Positions 35,689-45,535 are shown, numbered from the stretch's first letter. The stretch: 64,000 nucleotides of DNA from SCN-70-22 sp046327755 (GCA_046327755.1 JAXLXW010000016.1:45339-109338), one strand, 5' to 3'. Program-made: numbers and translations. Notes: generated by a model not told the origin, from the letters alone.

Positions 35689-35721
35689 AACGCGCCGCCC
35701 CCACTGCGAGGGCGGCGCGTT
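35689..35721. terminator. Bidirectional terminator between convergent genes
   Basis: An 11-bp stem (AACGCGCCGCC/GGCGGCGCGTT) with an 11-nt loop, followed by T, sits between the GH172 stop and the histidine-kinase stop and could serve both strands. Confidence 0.6.
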
Positions 35722-35740
35722 TGCATCCAGCGGCGCGCGT

Positions 35741-38491
35741 TCAGGTCGTCGCCGCCCCGCGGTCGAGGACTTCGCGGACCTTGGGGAGGAGCGACTCGGC
35801 GGTGATCGGCTTCTGCAGGAAGTCGATCCCCGAGTCGACGACGCCGTGATGCACGACGACGTTCTCGGTGTAGCCCGACATGAAGAGCACCTTGAGCTCC
35901 GGACGCAGCGTGCGCAGGCGATCTGCGAGCTGCTTCCCGTTCATCTTGGGCATGACGACGTCCGTCAGGAGCAACTGGATGGCGCCGCCGTGCTGCTCAC
36001 AGATGAGGAGCGCCTCGCCGCCGTTGCTGGCCTCGATCACGTGATAGCCAGCGCGCCGCAGCATCGCGGAGACGATCGTGCGCACCTGCGGGTCGTCCTC
36101 GGACAGCAGGATCGTCTCGCGCCCGCCGCGGTGCGCCATTGCCGGGCGTGGCGGAGCCGGCGTCTCCTCCGGCGACTCGGCACGCGGAAGGTAGATCTTG
36201 AACGTCGTCCCCTGCCCCGGCTCGCTGTACACCCAGATCGTGCCGCCACTCTGCTTCACGATCCCATACACCGTCGACAGCCCGAGCCCAGTCCCCTTTC
36301 CTGCCGGCTTGGTGGTGAAGAAGGGCTCGAACAGGTGTGACTGGATCTCGCGACTCATCCCTGAGCCGGAATCGCTGACCGAGATCATGAGGTGCGGCCC
36401 CGCCGTGGCATCGGGGTGATGAATCACGTACGTCTCGTCGAGGTTCACATTGGTCGTCTCGATGGTGAGGCGCCCGCCATCGGGCATCGCATCGCGCGCG
36501 TTGACCACGAGGTTGAGGAGGATCTGCTCCACCTGCCCCGGGTCGACGAAGCAGAGGTGCGGCGCCGAGTGCAGCAGGAGCTTGAGCTCGATGTCCTCGC
36601 CGAGGAGCCGACCCAGCATCGCGTGCATTCCGGCGATGACCGTGTTCACGTTGAGCGTACGCGGTTCCAGCACCTGCTTGCGCGAGAAGGCGAGGAGCTG
36701 GCGCGTGAGCGTCGCCGCGCGCTTCCCGGCGGCGATGATTTCCTCCACGTCGGCGAGGAGCGGGTCGTTGCGCAGCTTCTGCGCCAGGTACTCGCCGTTC
36801 CCCAGGATGGCGGTGAGGATGTTGTTGAAGTCATGCGCCACCCCACCGGCGAGGCGCCCCACCGCCTCCATCTTCTGCGACTGGCGGAACTTCTCCTCCG
36901 TGCGCCGCGTGACTTCGAGCGCCTGCTCCAGGTCGTGTTGCGCCTGACGAGCACGCTGCTCGCTGGTGCGGAGCGCGTCCTCGGCCTGCTTCTGCGCCGT
37001 GACGTCGACGGCGATGCTCCCGAGGAATCGCCGTCCGCCATCGAGCTCAAACCGGAAGCGCGTGACGCGCCACCAGCGCTCCCCCTCGCCGTCCGGGGCC
37101 AGACGTCGCTCGCGCGACATTTCCGGCTGCCCCGTCTCCATCACGCGACGTTCGATCGCCTCGGCATGCTCGATGACGTCGGGGGGGAGCAGCTCGAGCT
37201 CGCGGCGCCCGAGCAGCGCGCCCTCACTCGCGTAGGCGTGCTCGAACGTGGCGTTCACGAAGACGAGGCGGCCATCCTCGTCCTTGACGCACGCGAAGGC
37301 GGGCGTGGCGGCCATGAATCCGTTGAAGCGTGCCAGCACCTCGTTGAGCGCCCGCTCGCTCCGCTTGCGTTCGGTGATGTCGACGAAGGCGGCCACCGAC
37401 CCGCGCGGTGCACCGTCCTCTCCGCGCAACGGCTCGGCGTTGCCGACGAGGTGCACGACCGAATCGTCGTCGAAGTGCAGGTCGATCTCCGCATTGCGCA
37501 CGCTCGTACCAAAGCGGGCGGCGTGCTGCACAGGGAGCTCGTCTGGCGCGAGTGCGCGGCCGTCGCGCTTGACCGTGAAGTTGCGCGGCCCCTCATCCAA
37601 GGGTGCCGTGATGGAGACATTGGAGTTCCGCGGGTTGCGCAACAGCTCCGCGCCGAAGCGGTTCGAGTCGATGCGGTCGCCTCGTGGGTCACGGGAGATC
37701 CAGACGGCGGCCGGTACGGCGTCCAGGACCGCGCGCAGCTCGGCGGCCTGCAGCGTCGCCTCGACCTTCGTCAGCTCCAGCGATTCCTGCGCGGCGCGCA
37801 AGTCCGTCATGTCATGCAGGGACACCGCGACGACGCTCGGCGAGTGGCGACGCACGCGCGCGAGGAGTCGCTTGTTCCCGAATCCCGAGTCGTACTGCGC
37901 CGGCGCCCCCGTCGCGAGCACGGAAGCGAAGATCTGACCCCGGTAGTCGGCGCCGTCGGGGAGGATCTCGCGCAACGTCTTGCCGACAAACGACCCCATG
38001 CCGGTCACGCGCTCGAGCGCGGGATTGGCTGCGACAATCAGCCAGTCGGTATCGCCCGCTGCGCCCTCGCGCGGCGACACCAGGACGACCGCCTCGTTCA
38101 GCCCCTCGAAGAAGTCGCGGAATCGCTCCTCCGACTCCCGAATCGCTTCCTCCGCCGCCTTGCGCGCCGTGACGTCGCGGAAGATGGCGTACGCGACCTG
38201 TTCGCCGCCTGACGGGATAAGCGCCGTCGTCACCTCGGCCGGAAACGTGGTCCCATCGGAGCGCCGGAAGACCATCTCGGTGACGATGGTGTCGCCGCGG
38301 TTCCGCTCGTCGATCGCGCGCGTCGTTGACGTGCTTTCGACGATCAGGTCCTTACGCCGGAGCCGGCGCAGCTCGTCCTCGGTGTGACCGAGCATCGCAC
38401 AGGCCGCCGGGTTTGCACGCAGGATCTCACCACTGACGCGGCCGACGATCACGCCGTCGGCAATGTGCTGGAAGAGGCTCTCGAAGGGCAT
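35741..38491 (-). CDS. Multi-PAS hybrid histidine kinase/response regulator
   Basis: 916 aa without transmembrane helices, so a cytoplasmic sensor. Four PAS-like domains (about 5-115, 120-235, 245-375, 385-505) precede a coiled coil, the HisKA domain with His553 in AGGVAHDFNNIL, the ATPase domain (LVVNARDAMPDGG; GTGLGLSTVYGIV) and a C-terminal receiver (phospho-Asp844 in LLLTDVVMPKMNG). The VAHDFNN phospho-site places it in the HisKA group common in hybrid kinases with flexible targets. No partner regulator is adjacent. The signal may be a ligand, redox or light cue bound in a PAS domain, but no cofactor residues stand out. Confidence 0.92.
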   Translation of the reverse strand: MPFESLFQHIADGVIVGRVSGEILRANPAACAMLGHTEDELRRLRRKDLIVESTSTTRAIDERNRGDTIVTEMVFRRSDGTTFPAEVTTALIPSGGEQVAYAIFRDVTARKAAEEAIRESEERFRDFFEGLNEAVVLVSPREGAAGDTDWLIVAANPALERVTGMGSFVGKTLREILPDGADYRGQIFASVLATGAPAQYDSGFGNKRLLARVRRHSPSVVAVSLHDMTDLRAAQESLELTKVEATLQAAELRAVLDAVPAAVWISRDPRGDRIDSNRFGAELLRNPRNSNVSITAPLDEGPRNFTVKRDGRALAPDELPVQHAARFGTSVRNAEIDLHFDDDSVVHLVGNAEPLRGEDGAPRGSVAAFVDITERKRSERALNEVLARFNGFMAATPAFACVKDEDGRLVFVNATFEHAYASEGALLGRRELELLPPDVIEHAEAIERRVMETGQPEMSRERRLAPDGEGERWWRVTRFRFELDGGRRFLGSIAVDVTAQKQAEDALRTSEQRARQAQHDLEQALEVTRRTEEKFRQSQKMEAVGRLAGGVAHDFNNILTAILGNGEYLAQKLRNDPLLADVEEIIAAGKRAATLTRQLLAFSRKQVLEPRTLNVNTVIAGMHAMLGRLLGEDIELKLLLHSAPHLCFVDPGQVEQILLNLVVNARDAMPDGGRLTIETTNVNLDETYVIHHPDATAGPHLMISVSDSGSGMSREIQSHLFEPFFTTKPAGKGTGLGLSTVYGIVKQSGGTIWVYSEPGQGTTFKIYLPRAESPEETPAPPRPAMAHRGGRETILLSEDDPQVRTIVSAMLRRAGYHVIEASNGGEALLICEQHGGAIQLLLTDVVMPKMNGKQLADRLRTLRPELKVLFMSGYTENVVVHHGVVDSGIDFLQKPITAESLLPKVREVLDRGAATT

Positions 38492-38656
38492 GCGCGGAGT
38501 CTTGGGGTCTTCGTCTCGCCAGACTCTAGCGCAACCTTGTGGTAGGCGAAAGCGAGGATTCGCCTACACGCGAGAGGGCGCGAGAACAGACATTGGGAAC
38601 CGTTCACCTTGTGCAATCTTGACGCGCCCTGGGGAGTGGCCGTTCGTCTGTTGGAT

Positions 38657-38818
38657 ATGCAGAAGGCCATCGCGCTCGTCACGACCACGGCCGCCAGCAG
38701 TGCGGGATGGTGGCTCGGTGCCCACGCCGGGATCTTCACGGCGTTCATCTGCAGCATGCTGGGCTTCGGCGCCGGGATTTGGGGGGCGCGCCGCGTCGTC
38801 GACTGGCTGGGAGTGTGA
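38657..38818 (+). CDS. Small two-helix membrane protein
   Basis: 53 aa from ATG 38657 (an upstream in-frame ATG at 38609 adds an unlikely leader). Two hydrophobic helices with small residues (TTTAASSAGWWLGAHAG and TAFICSMLGFGAGIWG) end in a short basic tail. Similar tiny glycine-rich proteins are widespread and uncharacterised. It stands alone between two leftward genes. Confidence 0.65.
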   Translation: MQKAIALVTTTAASSAGWWLGAHAGIFTAFICSMLGFGAGIWGARRVVDWLGV

Positions 38819-38872
38819 TCGCGCGCACGTCGCGCTCTGGCCACGCCCGCCCGGCGGCTCACGGACCAATCG

Positions 38873-40594
38873 CTACCGCACTTCGCGCCCGTCGCGCTGC
38901 CGCCCCTGCTCGAACCACGGCGTGATGGAGATCGAGACGAACGGACGCTGGCGCACTGCGGGCGATCGCACCACCGGATAGGCCAGATCGAGGCGCGCCG
39001 TCGCGCGCCCGAGGCGCGCGGGAACCATGCGGAGACCGGCGCCGATCACCCCGGCGTGCAGCTGCTCGGGAAGGCCCGGGACCAGGTCCCACCGGTTCGA
39101 GTACGCCCCGAAGAGCGCACCATCCACCCCCCACGAACGGCTGACGCTGCGAATGCGCCAGTCGCGCTCCAGCGAGGCACCTAACGCGGACTTGGCCAGA
39201 CGGGCGCGCTCGGGGAGCGCTTCGACGGTTGGATCGGCAAGGACGAGCGCCCGAATGTCCGGGTCCGGGCGCGAGAGCCGCTCTCCCGACAGCCGCCCCA
39301 CCCACACGCCATGCGAGGCCGCGTGGTACCAGGCGAGCGAGGTGCGAACCGTCGCCCCCTGCACCGCGGTGCCGGTGCGATAGCCGCCCCCCCACGCATC
39401 GGCCACGACGAGCGAGCGAGCGCCTCCCTTCCACGCCCTCCCCGCCCACAGGTCCACGCGACTCGCCGGACGCCCGGAGACTGCGTCGCGCCCAACTCCC
39501 AGCAGCAGGTCGACCTCGAACGCCGACGGGACGTCCACGAGCGCCAGGCGTGGGAGGAGCCAGCTCAGCGTATCGAAGGCGATCGAGCGACGGGTGAGCC
39601 CGATCGCGCCACCCACGAAGTCGCGACGCACGCGCGATGGCCCGACGATGGGCGCATCGAGCGCCGCCACCAGCGCCGCCGATTCCCCCTCGCCGCCGAA
39701 CACCACCGCCGTCGCCGCCGCATCGGACACGTCGACGCGGCGCGAGAGGAGGAGCGAGGCACGCCTGCGCTCGAAGGCGTCACCAATCCCGCTCGCCGGT
39801 TCTCGCACCGAGCGCGACAGGTCGAGCGCCCATCCCGACCGATCGATCACGCGCTGCTCGCGCTTGCCGAGCGTGACGTACTGCTCGCCGCCATCCACGT
39901 ATCCGTTGGTCCCCGCCTCGAGCGAGACGCGGTCCCCCAGGAACCACGGGTCGCGGACGGCCGCTCCGACGCCCACGCGCCCGCGGTTCGACTTCACCCC
40001 GAGCGTGACCTCGCGCCCCGTCCCCAGCAGGTTGCGCTCCGTGATGCCGATCGCGCTCGAGACATTCGATCGCACCTTCACGCTGGGGCGCACGCTCCAC
40101 CCGTCGCGCGTGGACACGACGAGGTCCATCTGGTGCGAGTCGTTGCAGCTGACACCTTCGACCCAGGCGTCGGTGAGGTAGCGCAGCCGGCGCAGGCGGC
40201 GCAGCGCCTCGCCCAGTGCCAGCGTGTCGATCGTGTCCCCCGCGGCAAACGGCAGGAATCGCTGCACCGTCCGCTCGCGTGTCGTCACGTGCAATCGCCC
40301 CACCATCGCGGCCGCCCCCGGGAGGGGCGCAGGAGCGTGCGTCTCGATGCGCAGCGTGCGAATCGTGGCGCCGCTGAACGCCGCGAGCGTCGTGCGCGAC
40401 TCCACCCGCGCGCAGGGGGGCGCACCGGCACTCGTCCCGTGCGCACGATCACGCGTCGCCGTCGTGTCGGCGGCGTGACCTCCGCGCGTGCTGTCGCCCG
40501 CGACCTGCGCCCGCGCCACGCGCCCCCCCGTGCCCAGCACGAGGAAGACCGCAGCCGATGTGACGAGACGAACGAAACGCGAGGACGATCGCAC
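38873..40594 (-). CDS. Omp85/BamA-like outer-membrane barrel protein
   Basis: 573 aa from GTG 40594, which gives a clean signal peptide (SSSRFVRLVTSAAVFLVLGTGG, cleavage near ARAQ); the open frame reaches TTG 40681. A POTRA-like part (about 75-170: HVTTRERTVQRFLPFAAGDTI, ALRRLRRLRYLTDAWV) precedes about 16 amphipathic strands starting with ITERNLLGTGREV, typical of surface antigen (D15) domains. It ends in a penultimate-type aromatic-poor tail, so barrel closure is not certain. It could insert or secrete proteins or lipids; no partner is nearby. Confidence 0.78.
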   Translation of the reverse strand: MRSSSRFVRLVTSAAVFLVLGTGGRVARAQVAGDSTRGGHAADTTATRDRAHGTSAGAPPCARVESRTTLAAFSGATIRTLRIETHAPAPLPGAAAMVGRLHVTTRERTVQRFLPFAAGDTIDTLALGEALRRLRRLRYLTDAWVEGVSCNDSHQMDLVVSTRDGWSVRPSVKVRSNVSSAIGITERNLLGTGREVTLGVKSNRGRVGVGAAVRDPWFLGDRVSLEAGTNGYVDGGEQYVTLGKREQRVIDRSGWALDLSRSVREPASGIGDAFERRRASLLLSRRVDVSDAAATAVVFGGEGESAALVAALDAPIVGPSRVRRDFVGGAIGLTRRSIAFDTLSWLLPRLALVDVPSAFEVDLLLGVGRDAVSGRPASRVDLWAGRAWKGGARSLVVADAWGGGYRTGTAVQGATVRTSLAWYHAASHGVWVGRLSGERLSRPDPDIRALVLADPTVEALPERARLAKSALGASLERDWRIRSVSRSWGVDGALFGAYSNRWDLVPGLPEQLHAGVIGAGLRMVPARLGRATARLDLAYPVVRSPAVRQRPFVSISITPWFEQGRQRDGREVR

Positions 40595-40764
40595 GAAGGC
40601 TTCGCTCAGGGACTCCCGAAGCGGACGCGCCCTTGCGGGCGCACCTGGGGTGACGCGCGCTTGGGCGCGGCGCTCCTGCAAGATGTCACGCCGGTACTGA
40701 ATCGCGCATGAATGGAGGGCCCGACCACTATGTCAGGCGCGGTCGCCGTCCCTACATTTCGACC

Positions 40765-41013
40765 ATGTCCTGGGGTCGCCTCACCGTCCAGCTCGCCCTC
40801 GCCGCCGTCCGGCGTCCAGCGCTCGCCGTCGATCTCATCCGGGTCGCGTGGCGCTTCCGCGCCAATGGCTGGTACGCGCGCTTCCCCTTCCTCCCGCTCC
40901 CGTCGCGCAAGTACGTGCGCTGGCGCATGCACACGGCCTACGGCGACCCGGACGTCACCCCGCCCGCCGACGACATCATTCGGTACGCGCGCTGGGTGGG
41001 CAAGCAGCCGTGA
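40765..41013 (+). CDS. Conserved small hypothetical protein upstream of queG
   Basis: 82 aa. It is basic and tryptophan/arginine-rich, with RRPALAVDLIRVAWRFRANGW and LPSRKYVRWRMHTAYGD. ATG 40765 is preferred over 40708. Its TGA overlaps the GTG of queG (GTGA), a typical coupled arrangement. The family is unknown to me; the pattern resembles short proteins found beside many unrelated genes. Confidence 0.7.
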   Translation: MSWGRLTVQLALAAVRRPALAVDLIRVAWRFRANGWYARFPFLPLPSRKYVRWRMHTAYGDPDVTPPADDIIRYARWVGKQP

Positions 41014-42053
41014 ACAGCGCGACGCTCGAGCAACGCATCGAGCGACAGGGCTTCGCGTTAGGGTTCGACCTCGTCGGACTCGTGCGACTGGGGCCGGCCG
41101 AGACCGCGGCACACTTCGACGCGTGGATCGCCCGCGGGCGGCACGGCGAGATGGGATACATGGCGCGCGACCCCGAGCTGCGCCACGACACCACGCGCCC
41201 GCACCCCGGCGCCGCGAGCGCCATCGTCGTGGCGATGGACTATGGCGGCAAGCAGCCCTCCGGGCCGGTCGCTCGTTATGCACGCGGCAATGACTACCAC
41301 GACGTGATGAAGGAGCGCCTGCAGGCGCTGCACGCCTGGCTGTCGGAGGCTGTCGGCGCGCCGGTGGACGGCCGCGCCTACGTCGACACCGCGCCGATCC
41401 TCGAGCGCGACCTCGCCCGACGCGCCGGCCTCGGATGGTTCGGGAAGAACACGAACCTCATCAACCCGTCGCGCGGCTCGTACTTCTTCCTCGGTTCGCT
41501 CTTTGTGGCACTCGACCTGGTGCCGAGCACTCCGTTTGCGGGGGACAAGTGCGCCGGCTGCACGCGCTGCCTCAAGGCTTGCCCCACGCAGGCGCTCGTC
41601 GCCCCGCACGAACTCGACGCCACGCGCTGCATCTCGTACCTCACCATCGAAAACCGCGGCGCCATCCCGGAAGCGTTGCGCGAGCAGGTCGGGAGCTGGC
41701 TCTACGGTTGCGATGTCTGCCAGGAGGTCTGCCCCTGGAACGTGAAGTTCGCCAAGGCGCTCCCCAAGGATTCACCCTTCACGCCGCGTGAGGCGTTAGG
41801 CGGCAAGGACTCGCGCACGCTGGCGCGACAACTCCTCGCGATGACCCAGGACGACTTCGCGACGACATTCCGCGGCTCGCCGATGAAGCGCGCCAAGCTC
41901 GCAGGGCTCAAGCGGAACGCCGCGGTGGTGCTGGGGAATGTCGGCACGGCAGATGACATCGACGCGCTGACGCGCGCCCGCGACGATGCGGAACCGCTTG
42001 TGCGGGAGCACGCCGAGTGGGCGATCGGGCGCGTCGCCAGCCGCACCCGATAA
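41010..42053 (+). CDS. queG: Epoxyqueuosine reductase
   Basis: 347 aa from GTG 41010. QueG performs the last step of queuosine tRNA modification, reducing epoxyqueuosine with cobalamin and two [4Fe-4S] clusters. The catalytic Asp126 is in YVDTAPILER. Cluster cysteines are 181, 184, 187 and 191 (CAGCTRCLKAC) and Cys207, 234, 237 and 241 (CDVCQEVC). A HEAT-type C-terminal part (about 290-345) binds tRNA. It overlaps the previous small gene by 4 nt. Its stop lies in the first of several 13-bp tandem repeats. Confidence 0.95.
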   Translation: MNSATLEQRIERQGFALGFDLVGLVRLGPAETAAHFDAWIARGRHGEMGYMARDPELRHDTTRPHPGAASAIVVAMDYGGKQPSGPVARYARGNDYHDVMKERLQALHAWLSEAVGAPVDGRAYVDTAPILERDLARRAGLGWFGKNTNLINPSRGSYFFLGSLFVALDLVPSTPFAGDKCAGCTRCLKACPTQALVAPHELDATRCISYLTIENRGAIPEALREQVGSWLYGCDVCQEVCPWNVKFAKALPKDSPFTPREALGGKDSRTLARQLLAMTQDDFATTFRGSPMKRAKLAGLKRNAAVVLGNVGTADDIDALTRARDDAEPLVREHAEWAIGRVASRTR

Positions 42054-42089
42054 TCGCACCCGATAGTCGCACCCGATAGCCGCACCCGA
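42042..42089. repeat. 13-bp tandem repeat across the queG stop codon
   Basis: Nearly four copies of a unit CGCACCCGATA followed by two variable bases start at 42042, 42055, 42068 and 42081. The first copy contains the queG TAA. The unit length is not a multiple of three. It ends 13 bp before the kinase ATG and may affect its leader. Confidence 0.85.
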
Positions 42090-42102
42090 GCGCCGACTTG
42101 CC

Positions 42103-44028
42103 ATGACCTCCCCGACCCCCGAGTTCCTCGCCCTGCAAGCCGCCCTCGCCGGCGAGTACTCGCTCCAGCGCGAACTCGGACGCGGCGGGATGGGGATCGT
42201 CTACCTCGCGCGCGACGTCCAGCTTGATCGCGATGTCGCCATCAAGGTGCTCCCCTCGCTGCTCGCGATGAACGCGACGGCCCGCGAGCGCTTCCTGCGC
42301 GAGGCGCGCACCGCGGCGAGCCTCTCGCACCCGCACATCGTCCCGATCCATCGCGTCGGCGAGGTCGGCGGCTTCGTCTTCTTCGTGATGAGCTACGTGG
42401 AGGGTGAGACGCTCGGCGAGCGACTGCGTACGCGCGGCCCGCTCCCCGCGGCCGAGGCCGCACGCGTGATGCGCGAGGTCGCGTGGGCGCTCGCCTACGC
42501 GCACGGACGCGGCATCGTGCATCGTGACGTGAAGCCGGACAACATCCTCCTCGAGGCGGCCACCGGGCGCGCGATGGTGACCGACTTCGGGATCGCGAGC
42601 GGCGGCGCGTCGCTCCCCGACACCGATCCCGGAAAGCTCATGGGGACGGCGCACTTCATGAGTCCGGAACAAGCGGCGGGGGCGTCAATCGACGGGCGCA
42701 GCGATCTCTACGCGCTCGGCGTCGTGGGCTACCTGAGCGTGAGCGGGCGCCTCCCCTTCGAAGCGCCGAACCTCCCGGCGCTCCTCGTGCGACAGGCCAA
42801 CGAAGTGGCGCCGGGGGTGAGTCGCGCGGCGCCAGGACTTCCGCTCGCCTTCGCGTCGGCGATCGATCGCTGCCTGGCGCGCGACCCGGCGATGCGCTTC
42901 CGGGATGGAGAAGCGCTGGCCGCCGCGCTCGCTCCCGCGCCCGACGCGCGTCCCGCACTCCCGACGTCGCTGCGCGCCTGGCTCGAGGCGCGGAATCCGC
43001 TTCTCGTCCCGTACATGGGGTGGTTCGGCGTGTTCGGCACGCTGACGATGGCCAACCTCATCGCCTGGGTGACGGGGAACCGGACGGACGGCCCGGGCGA
43101 CATCGTCCTCCTCACGGCAATCACCTCGCTCCCCCTGTTTCCGATCGTTGGCTTTCACCTCAACGAAGCGCACCGACAGTTCAAGGCCGGCCACTCGCTG
43201 GCGGACTTGCGTCACGCGCTCGACGTGGCGCGTCGCGAGCGCGAGGAGCGCGAGGCGCTCATGCGCGACGACGCAGAATCGAAGGCGCACAGCGTCCTGC
43301 GAGTCGGCACGGTCGCCTCGGCGGCGTGGCTCACGGGGACCGTCGCCCTGATGATCGCCGGCGTCCTCCACGAGAACAGGACGCCGCTGCTGTGGATCCT
43401 TGGGCCGGTGGGGACGACGATGCTGCTGGGCGCCGCGAGCAACGCGCTCGGTGTGCAGTTCATCCCCGACAGGTTGCGTACGCTCTGGCAGACGGGGATT
43501 CGCGACCGCTTGTGGAGGAGCCGCCTCGGCGGGTGGCTCGCGAAGCGGTTGGGAGCCCCCGAGCGGTCGCGCGCGGTGGGAGACGGTGTCTTCCGTGCCA
43601 CCGAGGCAGCGCTCGGCGTCGCGGCGTCCGACCTCTTCGCGGCGCTTCCCAAGCCATACCGCGAACAGCTGCACGACCTGCCGTCCATCGTCGACGCGCT
43701 GGAGGCGCGCGCCGGCGAGGCGCGCGCGGAACTGGACGTCGTGAACGCGCTGGCCTCGTCGGGTTCAGGCGACGCAGGCGTGCTCGCCTCACGGCGCGAC
43801 GCAGCGGCGCGACACCTCTCGGAAAGCGTCGCCGCCCTGGAAGGGATCCGCCTCGACCTTCTGCGCCTGCACGCCGGCGCCAACGACCTGGCGCCGCTGA
43901 CCACGCTCATCGACGCGGCGCGCCTGCTGGGCGACGACGTGCGACGTCTGGCCGACGCGCAACGCGAGGTCGACGACGCCACCGCGCGCCGTTCGTTAGG
44001 CGTGGAACGCATCCCCACCCCCGTCTGA
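42103..44028 (+). CDS. Serine/threonine protein kinase with C-terminal membrane helices
   Basis: 641 aa. Kinase domain about 20-285: glycine loop GRGGMGIVY, Lys48 in VAIKVL, catalytic HRDVKPDN (140-147), DFG at 161-163 and APE-like SPEQ. Four predicted transmembrane helices (about 303-323, 333-352, 402-422, 430-450) frame a short helical insert, and a long helical region (about 520-635) follows; the second half matches no sensor domain I know. Orientation and stimulus are unknown. It is read downstream of queG, across the repeat. Confidence 0.9.
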   Translation: MTSPTPEFLALQAALAGEYSLQRELGRGGMGIVYLARDVQLDRDVAIKVLPSLLAMNATARERFLREARTAASLSHPHIVPIHRVGEVGGFVFFVMSYVEGETLGERLRTRGPLPAAEAARVMREVAWALAYAHGRGIVHRDVKPDNILLEAATGRAMVTDFGIASGGASLPDTDPGKLMGTAHFMSPEQAAGASIDGRSDLYALGVVGYLSVSGRLPFEAPNLPALLVRQANEVAPGVSRAAPGLPLAFASAIDRCLARDPAMRFRDGEALAAALAPAPDARPALPTSLRAWLEARNPLLVPYMGWFGVFGTLTMANLIAWVTGNRTDGPGDIVLLTAITSLPLFPIVGFHLNEAHRQFKAGHSLADLRHALDVARREREEREALMRDDAESKAHSVLRVGTVASAAWLTGTVALMIAGVLHENRTPLLWILGPVGTTMLLGAASNALGVQFIPDRLRTLWQTGIRDRLWRSRLGGWLAKRLGAPERSRAVGDGVFRATEAALGVAASDLFAALPKPYREQLHDLPSIVDALEARAGEARAELDVVNALASSGSGDAGVLASRRDAAARHLSESVAALEGIRLDLLRLHAGANDLAPLTTLIDAARLLGDDVRRLADAQREVDDATARRSLGVERIPTPV

Positions 44029-44063
44029 CCGGCGCGAACGCGCCGACCACCACCATCCCCCTC

Positions 44064-45110
44064 ATGTCACATCCGCTCGAACTCGGCCTCGAGACCTTCG
44101 GCGACGTCACCCGCGACGCGTCGGGCACGCTGCTCGGCCATCCGCAGGTCATTCGCGACGTCATCGAGGAGGCGGTGCTCGCCGACCAGGTGGGCGTCGA
44201 CTTCTTCGGCATCGGCGAACATCATCGCGCCGACTTCGCCGTGTCGTCGCCCGAGATGGTCCTCGCGACGATCGCCGGACGCACCTCACGCATTCGCCTC
44301 GGGTCGGCGGTCACGGTCCTGTCGTCGGACGATCCGGTCCGTGTCTTCCAGCGCTTCTCGACGCTCGACGCTGCCTCCAACGGGCGCGCCGAGATCATCC
44401 TCGGGCGCGGCTCGTTCACCGAGTCGTTCCCCCTCTTCGGCTTTCCGCTCGACCAGTACGAACTGCTCTTCGAGGAGCGACTGGAGCTGTTCGCGCAGAT
44501 CCTCGAGTCCGATCGCACCGCGACGCCGCTCACATGGCGCGGCAAGACGCGGGCACCCATCACCGACAAGCGCGTCTACCCTTCGACGCAGGGTGGAACG
44601 ATCAAGACGTGGATCGGCGTGGGCGGGAGCCCGGAGTCTGTCGTGCGCGCGGCCAACTACGGACTGCCGTTGATCCTCGCCATCATCGGCGGCGACCCGC
44701 GACGGTTCCTTCCGTACGTCGACCTGTTCCATCGCGCGCTGGCGCAGCGCGGCGCGTCGCCGCTCCCGGTGGGGATCCACTCGCACGGCTACGTGGCGGA
44801 AACCGACCAGCAGGCGCGCGACGAGATGTACGGCCCATGGCGCGAGATGCGCGACCGCATCGGCGCCGAGCGCGGGTGGCCCCCGACGAGCCGCAGCGAC
44901 TTCGATCGCGAGGCAGACCACGGCTCGGTGTACGTTGGCTCACCCGAGACCGTGGCGCGCCGCATCGCGACGACGGTGCAGGTGATGGGGGCCTCGCGCT
45001 TCGACATCAAGTACAGCGCGGGGACGCTCTCGCACGACAAGATGATGCGCTGCATCGAGCTGTTCGGGCGAGAGGTGGCGCCGCGCGTGCGGGCGATCCT
45101 CGCATCGTGA
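44064..45110 (+). CDS. LLM-class flavin-dependent oxidoreductase
   Basis: 348 aa luciferase-like monooxygenase family protein. Typical are LADQVGVDFFGIGEHH near residue 40, RIRLGSAVTVLSSDDPVRVFQRF and the glycine-rich WIGVGGSPESVVRA flavin region. It uses FMNH2 from a partner reductase or F420; no partner is adjacent. Substrate unknown. It begins 35 bp after the kinase gene and ends before a strong hairpin. Confidence 0.88.
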   Translation: MSHPLELGLETFGDVTRDASGTLLGHPQVIRDVIEEAVLADQVGVDFFGIGEHHRADFAVSSPEMVLATIAGRTSRIRLGSAVTVLSSDDPVRVFQRFSTLDAASNGRAEIILGRGSFTESFPLFGFPLDQYELLFEERLELFAQILESDRTATPLTWRGKTRAPITDKRVYPSTQGGTIKTWIGVGGSPESVVRAANYGLPLILAIIGGDPRRFLPYVDLFHRALAQRGASPLPVGIHSHGYVAETDQQARDEMYGPWREMRDRIGAERGWPPTSRSDFDREADHGSVYVGSPETVARRIATTVQVMGASRFDIKYSAGTLSHDKMMRCIELFGREVAPRVRAILAS

Positions 45111-45134
45111 TTGCCGCGTGAAGCCCAGATGAGC

Positions 45135-45176
45135 GAAGGTGCGGCGTGCCGAGTCTTCCCGACACGCCGCACCTTC
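45135..45176. terminator. Strong 14-bp hairpin between convergent genes
   Basis: GAAGGTGCGGCGTG pairs perfectly with CACGCCGCACCTTC across a 14-nt loop. It lies between the stop of the flavin oxidoreductase and that of the DUF4242 gene and could end both transcripts. Confidence 0.65.
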
Positions 45177-45223
45177 GTTCATCGCCCGCGCATGGACGGG
45201 TGAATCGTACACCGCAGCGTCAG

Positions 45224-45535
45224 TCAGGCGGGAAGGCGCGCGGCCGGCGTGACATACACCGCGCCCGTCTCGGTGGTGGGGTCGACGACCATCAGGATCT
45301 CCTCCACGGAGTCGGCGGGGAAGCCGCCGCGTCCGGCGTGCTCGCGCACCGTGTCGGCATCGGGCGCGATGTAGACGCACGTCATCTTGTTGGCGGTGAC
45401 GTAGCTCTGCACCCACTGGATCTGGGGCCCCAGCGACCGCAGCACGTCGTTGGAACGACGCGCGACCTCCGACATTCGCTCAACGCCAAGCGACCCGACT
45501 CCGGGAAGCTCGCGTTCGATCAGGTATTTCGGCAT
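45224..45535 (-). CDS. DUF4242 (nickel-binding-type) protein
   Basis: 103 aa. The sequence MPKYLIERELPGVG, IQWVQSYVTANKMTCVYIAP and VREHAGRGGFPADSV is the DUF4242 signature, a ferredoxin-like small protein; a family member binds nickel. The His in REHA and the Cys/Tyr pair are kept. It lies 92 bp downstream of the lipoprotein gene on the same strand and probably shares its transcript. Confidence 0.88.
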   Translation of the reverse strand: MPKYLIERELPGVGSLGVERMSEVARRSNDVLRSLGPQIQWVQSYVTANKMTCVYIAPDADTVREHAGRGGFPADSVEEILMVVDPTTETGAVYVTPAARLPA

